Source of the DNA: a virus
Virus record (IMG/VR): IMGVR_UViG_3300026521_000022
Coordinates: 1-45,449 of that record
Length of the DNA: 45,449 nucleotides
Strand: one strand, 5' to 3'
Positions 15,487 to 21,659 of the stretch are shown here, in pieces (position 1 is the stretch's first letter; each line of letters starts with the position of its first letter). A model generated the notes under the pieces. The model was given only the letters and a program-made list of their open reading frames with translations, did not search any database and was not told the DNA's origin. The translations under genes were made by a program, and so were the position numbers.

Positions 15487-15948
15487 TTAATTTAATAATT
15501 CATTCATAATGAATGATTTTTGGTGAGCTACGAATTCTCCAGTTTCTTGATAATATTCTGCTTGTGCAACAATATCTGCATATATGATTCTTGATGCAAT
15601 TGTAGACACTTCTTCACTATAGCCAAGCTGCAGTGCATTTGTATAAATAATCCCTGCTTGAATACCAGCTACAATTTCTTCATTCCTTGGTGAAAAATCT
15701 AAATCAAATGCTAGATGTATTTTATCGTGGAATAGTCTAGCTAACACATTCATTTGTGCAGAAGAATAAATTGTATTCTTGCAACTTTCTTTAGATACTG
15801 TAATAAAGCCATTCTTTTCTGTCTCTTCCTTGAATTCCTCAAAGTTGTTTGTTGTTTTCTCTGCAGTACCATACATTACATTTTGTGTAACATATAATAT
15901 AACCCTTTCTAATGCTTGTATGCCTTCACTATATTGCTTTAATGTCAT
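15487..15948 (-). CDS. Conserved phage protein with His-rich HDKIH motif, 153 residues
   Basis: Mostly helical. The central part SKESCKNTIYSSAQMNVLAR leads into RLFHDKIHLAFDLDF and an acidic RNEEIV, a spacing that could provide a metal site (His-Asp, His, Asp, Glu). Proteins of this kind recur in phage genomes without known function. The start is coupled to the tiny upstream gene by an ATGA overlap. Confidence 0.65.
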   Translation of the reverse strand: MTLKQYSEGIQALERVILYVTQNVMYGTAEKTTNNFEEFKEETEKNGFITVSKESCKNTIYSSAQMNVLARLFHDKIHLAFDLDFSPRNEEIVAGIQAGIIYTNALQLGYSEEVSTIASRIIYADIVAQAEYYQETGEFVAHQKSFIMNELLN

Positions 15949-16040
15949 CTTTTATCCTTTATCTCTTTAAGTAGTCTTTTTAGTTTCGTTTCTTTGTCAG
16001 TAGACCATTTACAGCCTACTAGTCTTTTAATGAAATTCAT
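15945..16040 (-). CDS. Basic microprotein, 31 residues
   Basis: MNFIKRLVGCKWSTDKETKL then LLKEIKDKR, strongly basic. It starts at ATG 16040, with ACGGAA closely upstream, and ends in an ATGA overlap with the next gene. It fills an otherwise empty gap in the operon. Could be a host-acting peptide; function unknown. Confidence 0.5.
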   Translation of the reverse strand: MNFIKRLVGCKWSTDKETKLKRLLKEIKDKR

Positions 16041-16047
16041 TTTCCGT

Positions 16048-16308
16048 TTACCCTGCGTTGAATGATGAACACACTACTTCCCCATCTTGCAGTCCTGTAG
16101 CTGTACCTATTTTCTCAACTGTAACTTGTGATGGAGTATCTGCCCAATCACCAAAGTAGTTAAAGTCGTATTTTTTATTTGATATATAACCAATATTTGG
16201 ATAAATCTTTCGAGCTTCTTCTTCTGATTTTGCTACTACAATAGCACTGTCATATGTATCATAACCATTATTTACATCTTGAGATATTCTATATAAAAAT
16301 AATTCCAT
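16048..16308 (-). CDS. Conserved phage protein ending SFNAG, 86 residues
   Basis: The pattern LYRISQDVNNGYDTYDSAIV, then EEEARKIYP, WADTP and a C-terminal GEVVCSSFNAG is that of a short protein found in many unrelated phages. No function is established. It has a good ribosome binding site (AAGGAATACTGA before the ATG) and sits in the first block of middle genes. Confidence 0.7.
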   Translation of the reverse strand: MELFLYRISQDVNNGYDTYDSAIVVAKSEEEARKIYPNIGYISNKKYDFNYFGDWADTPSQVTVEKIGTATGLQDGEVVCSSFNAG

Positions 16309-16318
16309 TCAGTATTCC

Positions 16319-16777
16319 TTAATTATACATTTGTTTAAGTCTGTCGTGTGTTTCTATAATCCATTTGTCATATTTGTCTGTTTGTATAGCTTCACAGTTT
16401 TCATGTTTATACGATATTAATCCACCATCAAAACAATATGCTCTTCTATTTTTCACGTTATAGAATCCAATTACTCTTCTGAAAATATCTGTATTATCCC
16501 AGCATAATACTGGTTGCCCATCCCATAAATTGTTTTCCTCATCGTACTCTACATCTATCCAATTATCATCATCGAAACAAGGTTTTGTTTGTGAGAGTAT
16601 TGTACCTATTTTATTGCTAGACATATTTGTTGTCATTACTACTTCAAGAACACCATCTTCTATTTGCTTTACTATCGTTCCTGTTAACGTACTTCTTCTG
16701 AATATTGGGTATTTTTTTACTTCAATACCCAATTGTTTCAGTTGTTCTGTTGTTAGTTCTACTGTATACTTTTTCAC
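16319..16777 (-). CDS. Hypothetical protein with GTG start, 152 residues
   Basis: I choose GTG 16777 (reading MKKYTVELTTEQLKQLGIEV) because AAGGA stands seven bases before it. The open frame extends upstream to a GTG without such a site. Strand-rich with many aromatic residues (PCFDDDNWIDVEYDEENNLW, then RRAYCFDGG). No family recognised; possibly a small-domain protein acting on the host. Confidence 0.65.
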   Translation of the reverse strand: MKKYTVELTTEQLKQLGIEVKKYPIFRRSTLTGTIVKQIEDGVLEVVMTTNMSSNKIGTILSQTKPCFDDDNWIDVEYDEENNLWDGQPVLCWDNTDIFRRVIGFYNVKNRRAYCFDGGLISYKHENCEAIQTDKYDKWIIETHDRLKQMYN

Positions 16778-16787
16778 TTTGATATCC

Positions 16788-17027
16788 TTAATCGAAGTAT
16801 GAAACACGATTTAATCTTGCTTCTTTAATTTGTTCTAGCTTAACTTGAATTAGTGCTTCTGCAATTAATTCTTGGTCAATGTTTTGACCCAATCTCTTTA
16901 ATGTAGCTACAACTACTCCAAAATCTCTCTTAGCATAAGCCTTAGCGTCTTTTAGCATACCTGCTTCATCAGTTGCATAAGTCTTTTGTGCTTGTCTTCC
17001 ATTAGTTCCTGTGTTTGTAAATGCCAT
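16788..17027 (-). CDS. Hypothetical protein, first gene of the middle transcript, 79 residues
   Basis: Starts MAFTNTGTNGRQAQKTYATD with AAAGGACACAAAT upstream, and has a helical C-terminal half (AEALIQVKLEQIKEARLNRV). It is the first gene downstream of the terminator that follows the RNA polymerase genes, so it should be among the first products of the second polymerase. Function unknown. Confidence 0.7.
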   Translation of the reverse strand: MAFTNTGTNGRQAQKTYATDEAGMLKDAKAYAKRDFGVVVATLKRLGQNIDQELIAEALIQVKLEQIKEARLNRVSYFD

Positions 17028-17295
17028 ATTTGTGTCCTTTTATTTGTGTTTAATATGTGTAAGTCTGTTACGACAACTAAAGTTTTTAACTTAGAGATTT
17101 TTGTTTCTCTGATAAATAGTTTCATTGAAACTCAAACAAATAAAAATAAAGAGTTTAGCTTTAGCTAAACTAATCAATATAAAGATAGGTATTATAAATT
17201 TATACAGTGAGCTTTGCGAACTCTTTTAACTGTATGCACCTTTAGTAAAAACAATTGCCTGAGGTTGTTCAGCAGAGCAAGTGTTAGTCCTTAAC
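17028..17295 (-). promoter_or_regulatory. Gene-free region between early terminator and middle genes
   Basis: About 270 AT-rich bases with several inverted repeats: AGTTTC-ATT-GAAACT (17118-17132), AGTTTAGCT-TT-AGCTAAACT (17152-17171, preceded by AAAGAG as at the early hairpins), and an outer pair TACAGT/ACTGTA around 17203-17232 enclosing GAG/CTC. The region follows the early terminator and precedes the middle genes, so it most likely holds the promoter or promoters of the phage two-subunit RNA polymerase. I see no tRNA and no convincing coding frame in it. Confidence 0.5.
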
Positions 17296-17327
17296 AAAAA
17301 AAATATACACCAGCTTTTAAGCTAGTG
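17296..17327 (-). terminator. Intrinsic terminator closing the early operon
   Basis: On the minus strand CACTAGCTT pairs with AAGCTGGTG (nine pairs, one G-U) around an AA loop, followed by TATA and eight T residues. The stem spans the stop codon of the RNA polymerase C-terminal subunit gene, so the early transcript should end here. Confidence 0.85.
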
Positions 17328-18369
17328 CATACTCTGACTTTTGTATTAAGTCTTTAGTCAATGTTCCTTCTTTCTTTACAGTTACTTTACTACCTTTTAT
17401 TTGTGTTAGTATATCTGATAGTAAATCGCTTTCAAGTATTTCTGATAAGATGTCTTTGTAGTTCTGTCTCAGCTTATCTACATTGTTTGGATGTACTGAG
17501 AACGAGTCGTGAATAGTATGTATAAACTCATCACCCATACGTCTTATCATTTCTCTAGCTACATAACCATCAACACTGTGGATAACATTTGGAGCCATTC
17601 CTTTATTCTTCTCAGATGGTCTGTAATCTTCATATTCTCCTTCAAGTTCTACACCAAAGATTTCTGTCTTAAACTTTACCTTGCTCTTAACGTCATATCT
17701 TACTTTAAAACCATCAGGTAGTGTCCATCTGTATGTACCTATATTCTTATCATTTAATGATTGAATTAAGTCCATAGCTTTCATTGCATTTGGTGCTATT
17801 TCATACATAGCTTCAAAGAATGCAGTTTCTACAACTGGAACACCATTTTCATCAGTTAATGGTAACAACTCTGTATTATAGTACTCAAGTTCTTCCTTGT
17901 TCATATTCTCAGCTAACTCTAGGAATGCCATTGAATGTCCATATAAAGTTACCATTAGTGGTTTCTTACATATGTTTCTTGTGAAGAACTCTGTGTTCAT
18001 TGCTTTATTCATTGCGTTAGCTAACATCTGATAAGCATCCATTCTGTTGTTATAAGAACCAAGTGAAGCAATTTCACTAGTTCTTAAATCAGCTGTCAAT
18101 ACACCATACAGCTGTAATGCTTGGTTTGAAGCATCCATTGGAATAACAATATGTACTTCATTGCCTTTCTCGTGCTCTCTAAGAGCTTTTACTGCATTGT
18201 AGTACATAAATGGACTACCAGCTTGTTTCGTTAGTTCTTCAAGCTCTGAGTTATGCTCATCTACCCACTTAACTTGCTCATCAAATTTAAGCTTGTCTAG
18301 TCCAAACTCACTACAAATATTTACCTTTAGCCATTTTAGTCCACTCTCTGTTAGTCTTAAGTCTTTCAT
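17317..18369 (-). CDS. T7-like RNA polymerase, catalytic (C-terminal) subunit
   Basis: 350 residues covering the palm and fingers of a T7-type single-subunit polymerase, made as its own chain. Motif A has the catalytic Asp at 79 (PMDASNQALQL); motif B, RNICKKPLMVTLYG, keeps the T7 spacing of Arg131, Lys135, Met139 and Tyr143; PNVIHSVDG and motif C IHDSF (His287, Asp288) complete the site. The N-terminal part, with the T/DxxGR motif, is the gene just upstream. A separate start with AAAAAGGAAATAAT shows that the division is genuine and not a frameshift. This is the arrangement of N4 RNAP II, which reads middle genes. Terminator overlaps the stop. Confidence 0.93.
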   Translation of the reverse strand: MKDLRLTESGLKWLKVNICSEFGLDKLKFDEQVKWVDEHNSELEELTKQAGSPFMYYNAVKALREHEKGNEVHIVIPMDASNQALQLYGVLTADLRTSEIASLGSYNNRMDAYQMLANAMNKAMNTEFFTRNICKKPLMVTLYGHSMAFLELAENMNKEELEYYNTELLPLTDENGVPVVETAFFEAMYEIAPNAMKAMDLIQSLNDKNIGTYRWTLPDGFKVRYDVKSKVKFKTEIFGVELEGEYEDYRPSEKNKGMAPNVIHSVDGYVAREMIRRMGDEFIHTIHDSFSVHPNNVDKLRQNYKDILSEILESDLLSDILTQIKGSKVTVKKEGTLTKDLIQKSEYALA

Positions 18370-18385
18370 ATTATTTCCTTTTTAT

Positions 18386-19297
18386 TTAGTTAAATTTTGG
18401 TTTTAAAGAACCTTTTTTCCACTTGTCACCTTGTGTTGTTACTTGGTATCCAGTAGCATAGATTCTTCCTCTAAAGTCATATCTATATTGGAAATGGAAT
18501 CCTTGTTGAGTTCCTTCTCTCAGATAATCATAAACTACGTCTGAAGTTAGTGTTGCATGTTTAGCTTTCAATGTAGCTACACCTTCTTCGTCACCTTTCT
18601 TTGAGAATTTATCCATCAAGTAGTTGCGTTCTCTGTTTGCATTTACATACGAATGTATTTCCCAAGTGTTTGATTGAAGCTTATCTAGTACATCAAGTAC
18701 TTCTTCTGGCTGATTAGCTTCACCTCTATTTAAAGTACATTTGTCATCAGTAGTTCTATAGCCACTTCCTATCTTCCAAGACAATACTTGTCCTGCTTTG
18801 ATTGGTGGTTTAAACATTGACAACTCTACGAGTTCTGCACTGTCAGTATCATCTGAGAATGCTATTTCAAGAACTTTAAGTGTATACCATTGTCCATATT
18901 CGTCTTGTTGTTGTTTAGTAATTACATCAAACAGTACACCTTCAGAAGCTTCTAGTATAGCTTTCACTATTCTATGTTGTTCTTGTGGTTCTGCATCAAT
19001 ATACTTTACAATTGTAACAAACATCTGTTGTATAGTTATGTGTCTTACATCTATTGCTTCTATGTAAGTTCCTACATTCTTATTACCTAAAACTGCTAGG
19101 AATCTTAACATAAAGTTATCTGAGTTGTATCCTAGTATATTGTCTATTGTTTCAAAATAGTCTGGATACTCATTGTTTATTTGCTCAATGATTGTAGATA
19201 GATTAATGTTTAAACGTTCTTGTAATTTGTCCTTAGAGAACAATTCCTCTACTTCTTCTTGAGTAGTCTTAGATAATAGTAAGTCAAGTGTTTCCAT
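18386..19297 (-). CDS. T7-like RNA polymerase, N-terminal subunit
   Basis: 303 residues from ATG 19297 (METLDLLLSKTTQEEVEELF; AAAGG upstream). The last 35 residues hold the T/DxxGR motif as YDFRGRIYATGY (Asp274 to Arg278), followed by KWKKGSLK, equivalent to the end of the corresponding T7 segment; the chain then stops. The partner with motifs A, B and C starts 16 bases later. In N4 RNAP II the smaller chain carries T/DxxGR and the larger one carries A-C, the same division. Being in the early operon, it would be made by the virion RNA polymerase. Confidence 0.88.
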   Translation of the reverse strand: METLDLLLSKTTQEEVEELFSKDKLQERLNINLSTIIEQINNEYPDYFETIDNILGYNSDNFMLRFLAVLGNKNVGTYIEAIDVRHITIQQMFVTIVKYIDAEPQEQHRIVKAILEASEGVLFDVITKQQQDEYGQWYTLKVLEIAFSDDTDSAELVELSMFKPPIKAGQVLSWKIGSGYRTTDDKCTLNRGEANQPEEVLDVLDKLQSNTWEIHSYVNANRERNYLMDKFSKKGDEEGVATLKAKHATLTSDVVYDYLREGTQQGFHFQYRYDFRGRIYATGYQVTTQGDKWKKGSLKPKFN

Positions 19298-19298
19298 A

Positions 19299-19499
19299 TT
19301 ATAACCTTTGTTTGAGTTGTTTCTTAATGAGTTGCATTTTGAACTCATCCATTTGTTCTTCAGTGAACTGAACACCTATTTGCATAGCATTGATATAGAA
19401 TGCCTTCCATTCATTCTTTACAATAAAGAACTCTTCTTTACTTAATAGTGCAGTTAAAGACTCTTTAGTCTCTACTGCCTTCTTTGATACTAAAGCCAT
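19299..19499 (-). CDS. Early helical protein, 66 residues
   Basis: MALVSKKAVETKESLTALLS and then NEWKAFYINAMQIGVQFTEE: small, helical and Lys/Glu-rich. The start shares a base with the upstream stop (TAATG), and the stop is one base from the polymerase N-subunit start. Its immediate linkage to the polymerase suggests a transcription accessory, but nothing in the sequence proves this. Confidence 0.65.
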   Translation of the reverse strand: MALVSKKAVETKESLTALLSKEEFFIVKNEWKAFYINAMQIGVQFTEEQMDEFKMQLIKKQLKQRL

Positions 19500-19642
19500 T
19501 ACACATAAGCTTTCTTTGGCTTAGTGTTAGTCTTTATGTTCGACACCTCCTTCTCGAATATAACTCTTTGTTTAGCTCTTTTGTGAGCTGCAACTAAATC
19601 TAAACCTTTATCCATGTAATGCTGTGTAAGTCTTTTAAGCAT
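19499..19642 (-). CDS. Early basic microprotein, 47 residues
   Basis: MLKRLTQHYMDKGLDLVAAH followed by KRAKQRVIFEKEVSN and a basic C-terminus (TKPKKAYV). CAAGGAGAATAA directly precedes the ATG. It overlaps the next gene by one base. Strongly basic helices of this size suggest nucleic-acid or host-protein binding. Confidence 0.6.
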   Translation of the reverse strand: MLKRLTQHYMDKGLDLVAAHKRAKQRVIFEKEVSNIKTNTKPKKAYV

Positions 19643-19741
19643 TTATTCTCCTTGTGATACTTTTGTTATAAAAAAGCCTGCTAAGGCAACTAAGCTAAAA
19701 CCAGCAGTAGCTAGTACTGCTAATGGTATTAATGTCCCCAC
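19643..19741 (-). CDS. Early membrane microprotein with GTG start, 32 residues
   Basis: GTG 19741 has AAAGGA six bases upstream. The product MGTLIPLAVLATAGFSLVAL then AGFFITKVSQGE is one membrane helix with a short tail. Its stop directly abuts the next start (TAAATG). Early single-helix proteins of phages often act on the host envelope or in superinfection exclusion; here that is only a possibility. Confidence 0.6.
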   Translation of the reverse strand: MGTLIPLAVLATAGFSLVALAGFFITKVSQGE

Positions 19742-19744
19742 TGT

Positions 19745-19870
19745 TTATCCTTTAAGTTTATGTATTCTACATAACATTCTTTCAACTGTTATGTGCATAT
19801 TTAATTGCCATTTGCAATCAACTATTAACATACTTCTATTGAAGCTCCATTGGTAAAGTTTTAACAACAT
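19745..19870 (-). CDS. Early basic microprotein, 41 residues
   Basis: Strong ribosome binding site (AAGGAGTTTACA before ATG 19870). MLLKLYQWSFNRSMLIVDCK and then LNMHITVERMLCRIHKLKG. Basic, rich in Met and Leu, with two Cys. It ends at the ribosome binding site of the next gene. Not recognised. Confidence 0.58.
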   Translation of the reverse strand: MLLKLYQWSFNRSMLIVDCKWQLNMHITVERMLCRIHKLKG

Positions 19871-19881
19871 TGTAAACTCCT

Positions 19882-20085
19882 TTAAGATGCTCTTCTTTTA
19901 AGAACATCTTCTAATGCTATTTTATTCTCAACAGCATATTTAGCTCTTTCAAGCTCCTTCTTACTCTTTACACATATTTGGATGGTATTATCACCATCTT
20001 TAAGCAAGCCACTTCTATGCAGCTTCATACTATTGCTATACAATGTAACACACAAACCATTTCTTACTACTAAATGCAAATACAT
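19882..20085 (-). CDS. Early protein, 67 residues
   Basis: The open frame runs further upstream, but ATG 20085 (MYLHLVVRNGLCVTLYSNSM) has AAAGGATGTGAA directly before it and is the better start. A strand-rich N-terminus is followed by a basic helix (KSKKELERAKYAVENK). The last codons form an imperfect hairpin with the stop. Not recognised. Confidence 0.6.
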   Translation of the reverse strand: MYLHLVVRNGLCVTLYSNSMKLHRSGLLKDGDNTIQICVKSKKELERAKYAVENKIALEDVLKRRAS

Positions 20086-20116
20086 TTCACATCCTTTAAA
20101 AATATTCATAAGTAGA

Positions 20117-20132
20117 GTGGTCTTTAGACCAC
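20117..20132 (-). promoter_or_regulatory. Early-region hairpin, TTTA-loop variant
   Basis: Plus strand GTGGTC-TTTA-GACCAC, preceded by ATATTCATAAGTAGA. This flank matches that of the GCA-loop hairpin at 20386-20406 (ATATTCATCAAAAGA), so the two are copies of one element with different loops. It lies 32 bases upstream of the gene starting at 20085. A second inverted repeat, TCTTGTT-CC-AACAAGA, is at 20162-20177. The role is probably early promoter or transcript processing. Confidence 0.5.
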
Positions 20133-20190
20133 AGCTTAATCTTGCTAGTACTATTAATCTCTCTTGTTCCAACAAGAAAAGTGTTTTAGA

Positions 20191-20215
20191 GGTGCTAGAA
20201 CATTAGTTCTGCACC
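20191..20215 (-). promoter_or_regulatory. Hairpin overlapping the end of the 52-residue early gene
   Basis: Minus strand GGTGC-AGAAC-TAAT-GTTCT-A-GCACC, two five-pair stems with one bulged base, spanning the stop codon of the gene at 20195-20353. Hairpins that straddle stop codons recur in this genome (3270, 17308, 20386, 37643, 38491). A processing or weak termination role is likely. Confidence 0.45.
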
Positions 20216-20353
20216 TTCAACAATTGGTGGTACTTCTACGATTTCTTGTTCTTCGTAGTAAGCTTTTATTGCTTCTTCAGAAGGTTGAATTTCTTCACAG
20301 TACCCATGTTCCTCTACGGCTAAATCTGCTTTACTAAGTGTGTATTCAAACAT
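20195..20353 (-). CDS. Early acidic protein, 52 residues
   Basis: ATG 20353 follows AAAGGACACATA. The protein (MFEYTLSKADLAVEEHGYCE, then SEEAIKAYYEEQEIVEVP) is strongly acidic. A candidate early hairpin promoter lies 33 bases upstream of its start. Small acidic early proteins in phages can mimic DNA or bind host enzymes; nothing more specific is visible. Confidence 0.62.
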   Translation of the reverse strand: MFEYTLSKADLAVEEHGYCEEIQPSEEAIKAYYEEQEIVEVPPIVEGAELMF

Positions 20354-20385
20354 TATGTGTCCTTTAAATTAAAATATTCATCAAA

Positions 20386-20406
20386 AGAGTAGTCGCAGAC
20401 TACTCT
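20386..20406 (-). promoter_or_regulatory. Candidate virion-RNAP hairpin promoter, GCA loop
   Basis: Plus strand (template for the early genes) AGAGTAGTC-GCA-GACTACTCT: a perfect nine-pair stem with a three-base GNA loop. The flank TATTCATCAAAAGAG matches the copy at 20769 (TACTCATTAAAAGAG) at the same distance from the loop. N4 virion RNAP recognises hairpins of 5-7 pairs with three-base loops on the template strand. It also spans the stop codon of the upstream gene and is followed by TTTT on the transcript, so a weak terminator is the alternative. Confidence 0.6.
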
Positions 20407-20720
20407 AGTAGAGCCTTTAAAATAAACTCGTTCCCTTTAATATACTTCACTGAAGAATTGTAATCAGGATGAGTTATTGAATCATCCATCCAAGTTGCAT
20501 CACTTGGATGTAATTCTTTAGTGTAAACATTAAGAACCATAACAGAGACATTAAAGCCTTCAGTTGGATGAGGAACAGTTATGAATGCATAGCAGTTGCT
20601 ATTGTTTGACTCAACAACAACTTCGGCTGAAGCCATTAGAAAGTGGTAAGCTTTATCAGCAACTAAAACGCGTTCAAAAGTAGAAGCTTTTTCGAACAAA
20701 CTATAAACAACAGTAGACAT
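20400..20720 (-). CDS. Early protein, 106 residues
   Basis: ATG 20720 has AAAGGAG five bases upstream; an in-frame ATG at 20762 lacks one. Sequence starts MSTVVYSLFEKASTFERVLV; strand-rich middle (CYAFITVPHPTEGFNVSVMV). It is the first well-supported gene after the hairpin promoters at 20769 and 20830, hence probably the first early protein made. No family recognised; a host-takeover role is a guess. Confidence 0.65.
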   Translation of the reverse strand: MSTVVYSLFEKASTFERVLVADKAYHFLMASAEVVVESNNSNCYAFITVPHPTEGFNVSVMVLNVYTKELHPSDATWMDDSITHPDYNSSVKYIKGNEFILKALLE

Positions 20721-20768
20721 ATTGTCTCCTTTAAAGTAAATTAAGCAGATTGCTCTACTCATTAAAAG

Positions 20769-20785
20769 AGAATGCGAAGCATTCT
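20769..20785 (-). promoter_or_regulatory. Candidate virion-RNAP hairpin promoter, GAA loop
   Basis: Plus strand AGAATGC-GAA-GCATTCT, seven pairs and a GAA loop. The centre is GCGAAGC, known as an unusually stable DNA mini-hairpin. The flank TACTCATTAAAAGAG matches the element at 20386-20406. It lies 49 bases upstream of the first strong early gene. Shape, loop type and strand agree with N4 virion-RNAP promoters. Confidence 0.65.
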
Positions 20786-20829
20786 AAACATTTACAGAAT
20801 TGATTATGTCCTTGTATAAAGCAAAGAGT

Positions 20830-20850
20830 TTGAGAACTGCAAGTTCTCAA
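20830..20850 (-). promoter_or_regulatory. Candidate virion-RNAP hairpin promoter, GCA loop (distal)
   Basis: Plus strand TTGAGAACT-GCA-AGTTCTCAA, nine perfect pairs with a GNA loop, preceded by AAAGAG. It lies in a 229-base stretch without a supported gene (20721-20949). With the hairpins at 20386 and 20769 it makes three early elements, the number of early promoters in N4. Confidence 0.58.
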
Positions 20851-20949
20851 TAGAATGAAAGATATGAAAAGATGAACGAAGCGAAGCGTAGTTCACACTA
20901 TAATGAAAGAATGATATGCTTGGTCATTGATGTGTCCAATTCTTTATAA

Positions 20950-21153
20950 CTAGATTCCAAGTACTAATGTAATATTGTAAAACACGTGAATGCAAAATGC
21001 TTGTGAAACACAATGAATTGCTACTACTATGATGCTCATAGAGTAAGCAGTGATTGCGTGTACTATAAAATTGTGTAGAAATTTAGGATGAAATTTAGGA
21101 TTCCGTCCTAACCTCTTTAAAACTCCACTAAGTCCACCGACATAGTTCACCAT
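20950..21153 (-). CDS. Doubtful membrane protein, 67 residues
   Basis: An open frame (MVNYVGGLSGVLKRLGRNPK, basic, then a hydrophobic segment ITAYSMSIIVVAIHCVSQAF) that could form one membrane helix. Against it: no ribosome binding site, and its first third overlaps an arm of the long inverted repeat at 21098-21118. It may be a chance frame in a structured non-coding region. If it is not real, 20721-21395 is a gene-free stretch of 675 bases holding the hairpins and repeats described separately. Confidence 0.3.
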   Translation of the reverse strand: MVNYVGGLSGVLKRLGRNPKFHPKFLHNFIVHAITAYSMSIIVVAIHCVSQAFCIHVFYNITLVLGI

Positions 21154-21264
21154 TACATAGTATCGTTTAGTACCAATAAAAAGGAAGCTTCATTGAGTTC
21201 CTAATGATTGGTAGGGGGGGTGATGTAAGTGTAAGTTCTTGCGTCCGAAAGAGGTTAGGAATCC
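21098..21264. repeat. Long-range inverted repeat in structured non-coding region
   Basis: Plus strand GGATT-CCGT-CCTAACCTCTTT (21098-21118) is complementary to AAAGAGGTTAGG-AATCC (21248-21264): 12 plus 5 pairs with a four-base bulge, separated by 129 bases. Between the arms are a hairpin with nested stems (TACCAAT/ATTGGTA around AGGAA/TTCCT, 21171-21213) and a run of seven G. The region lies between the last late gene and the early promoters, where the physical genome ends or an origin could be expected. Confidence 0.6.
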
Positions 21265-21281
21265 TCCATCACCTATTTTTT
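21219..21281 (+). terminator. Hairpin with T-run on the plus strand
   Basis: GGTGATG (21219-21225) pairs with CATCACC (21267-21273), followed by TATTTTTT on the plus strand. It has the layout of an intrinsic terminator for plus-strand transcription, though no plus-strand gene is supported and the loop is long and contains one arm of the inverted repeat. It may instead be part of a larger RNA or DNA structure. Confidence 0.35.
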
Positions 21282-21395
21282 ATCACAACTCTCTAAGGTC
21301 CATAAAACAGGACTTCAATCTTTATCCCCACTATAAATGTTGACTTTGTATATATTTTTTTTATATATATTATATATGCAAAATCTCTCTGTAAG

Positions 21396-21659
21396 CTATA
21401 GCATACGTCTGTACATATACTTCCTATATACGAAGTATGGATACCTTACTAACGAACCTATTGCTGCTGCTAATGCTATAGGTAATCTACTCTTAAAACT
21501 TATGCCTCTATTCTTTAAACAGTTGTAGAAGTTAATGTGTGGAGTTACTGGGTTATATGTTCCAGCTTCTCCTACTTCTATGTCATGTTGTTTACAACAA
21601 CTCTGTCCTATCTCTATATCTTCCCATCTCTCAGGAAACATTGTACAGTAATCTCTCAT
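21396..21659 (-). CDS. Phospholipase A2-like small protein
   Basis: 87 residues. CTMFPERW followed by SCCKQHDIEVG gives the CC-x2-HD core of the phospholipase A2 fold (Cys21, Cys22, His25, Asp26), and FYNCLK provides the later Cys47. The residue that usually pairs with the catalytic His is Asp in the family; here the nearest position is Asn43. A hydrophobic segment with Arg residues follows (LPIALAAAIGSLVRYPYFVY). It is the last late gene and is coupled by ATGA to a membrane protein. A role in envelope disruption at lysis or entry is a fair inference. Confidence 0.6.
   Translation of the reverse strand: MRDYCTMFPERWEDIEIGQSCCKQHDIEVGEAGTYNPVTPHINFYNCLKNRGISFKSRLPIALAAAIGSLVRYPYFVYRKYMYRRML

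Noticed and set aside
16952-17125. Possible 57-residue gene starting MKLFIRETKISKLK
   Set aside because: No ribosome binding site, starts inside a hairpin, and runs across the start of the better-supported gene at 17027 in another frame.
17203-17290. tRNA-like pattern (GAGTTCGCAAAGCTC)
   Set aside because: It resembles a T-arm only superficially; no acceptor stem, anticodon arm or CCA-adjacent end can be built around it.
17317-19297. Broken RNA polymerase gene (frameshift or stop)
   Set aside because: The downstream part has its own ribosome binding site and start, all catalytic motifs are intact, and the split point matches the known two-chain N4 enzyme.
20950-21153. Using this frame as proof that the early operon starts at 21.15 kb
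   Set aside because: It lacks a ribosome binding site and overlaps the inverted repeat, so it is listed only with low confidence.
21336-21378. AT-rich T-run region as a strong terminator
   Set aside because: The T-run is on the plus strand and no stable stem precedes it; on the minus strand it gives A residues after the last late gene.
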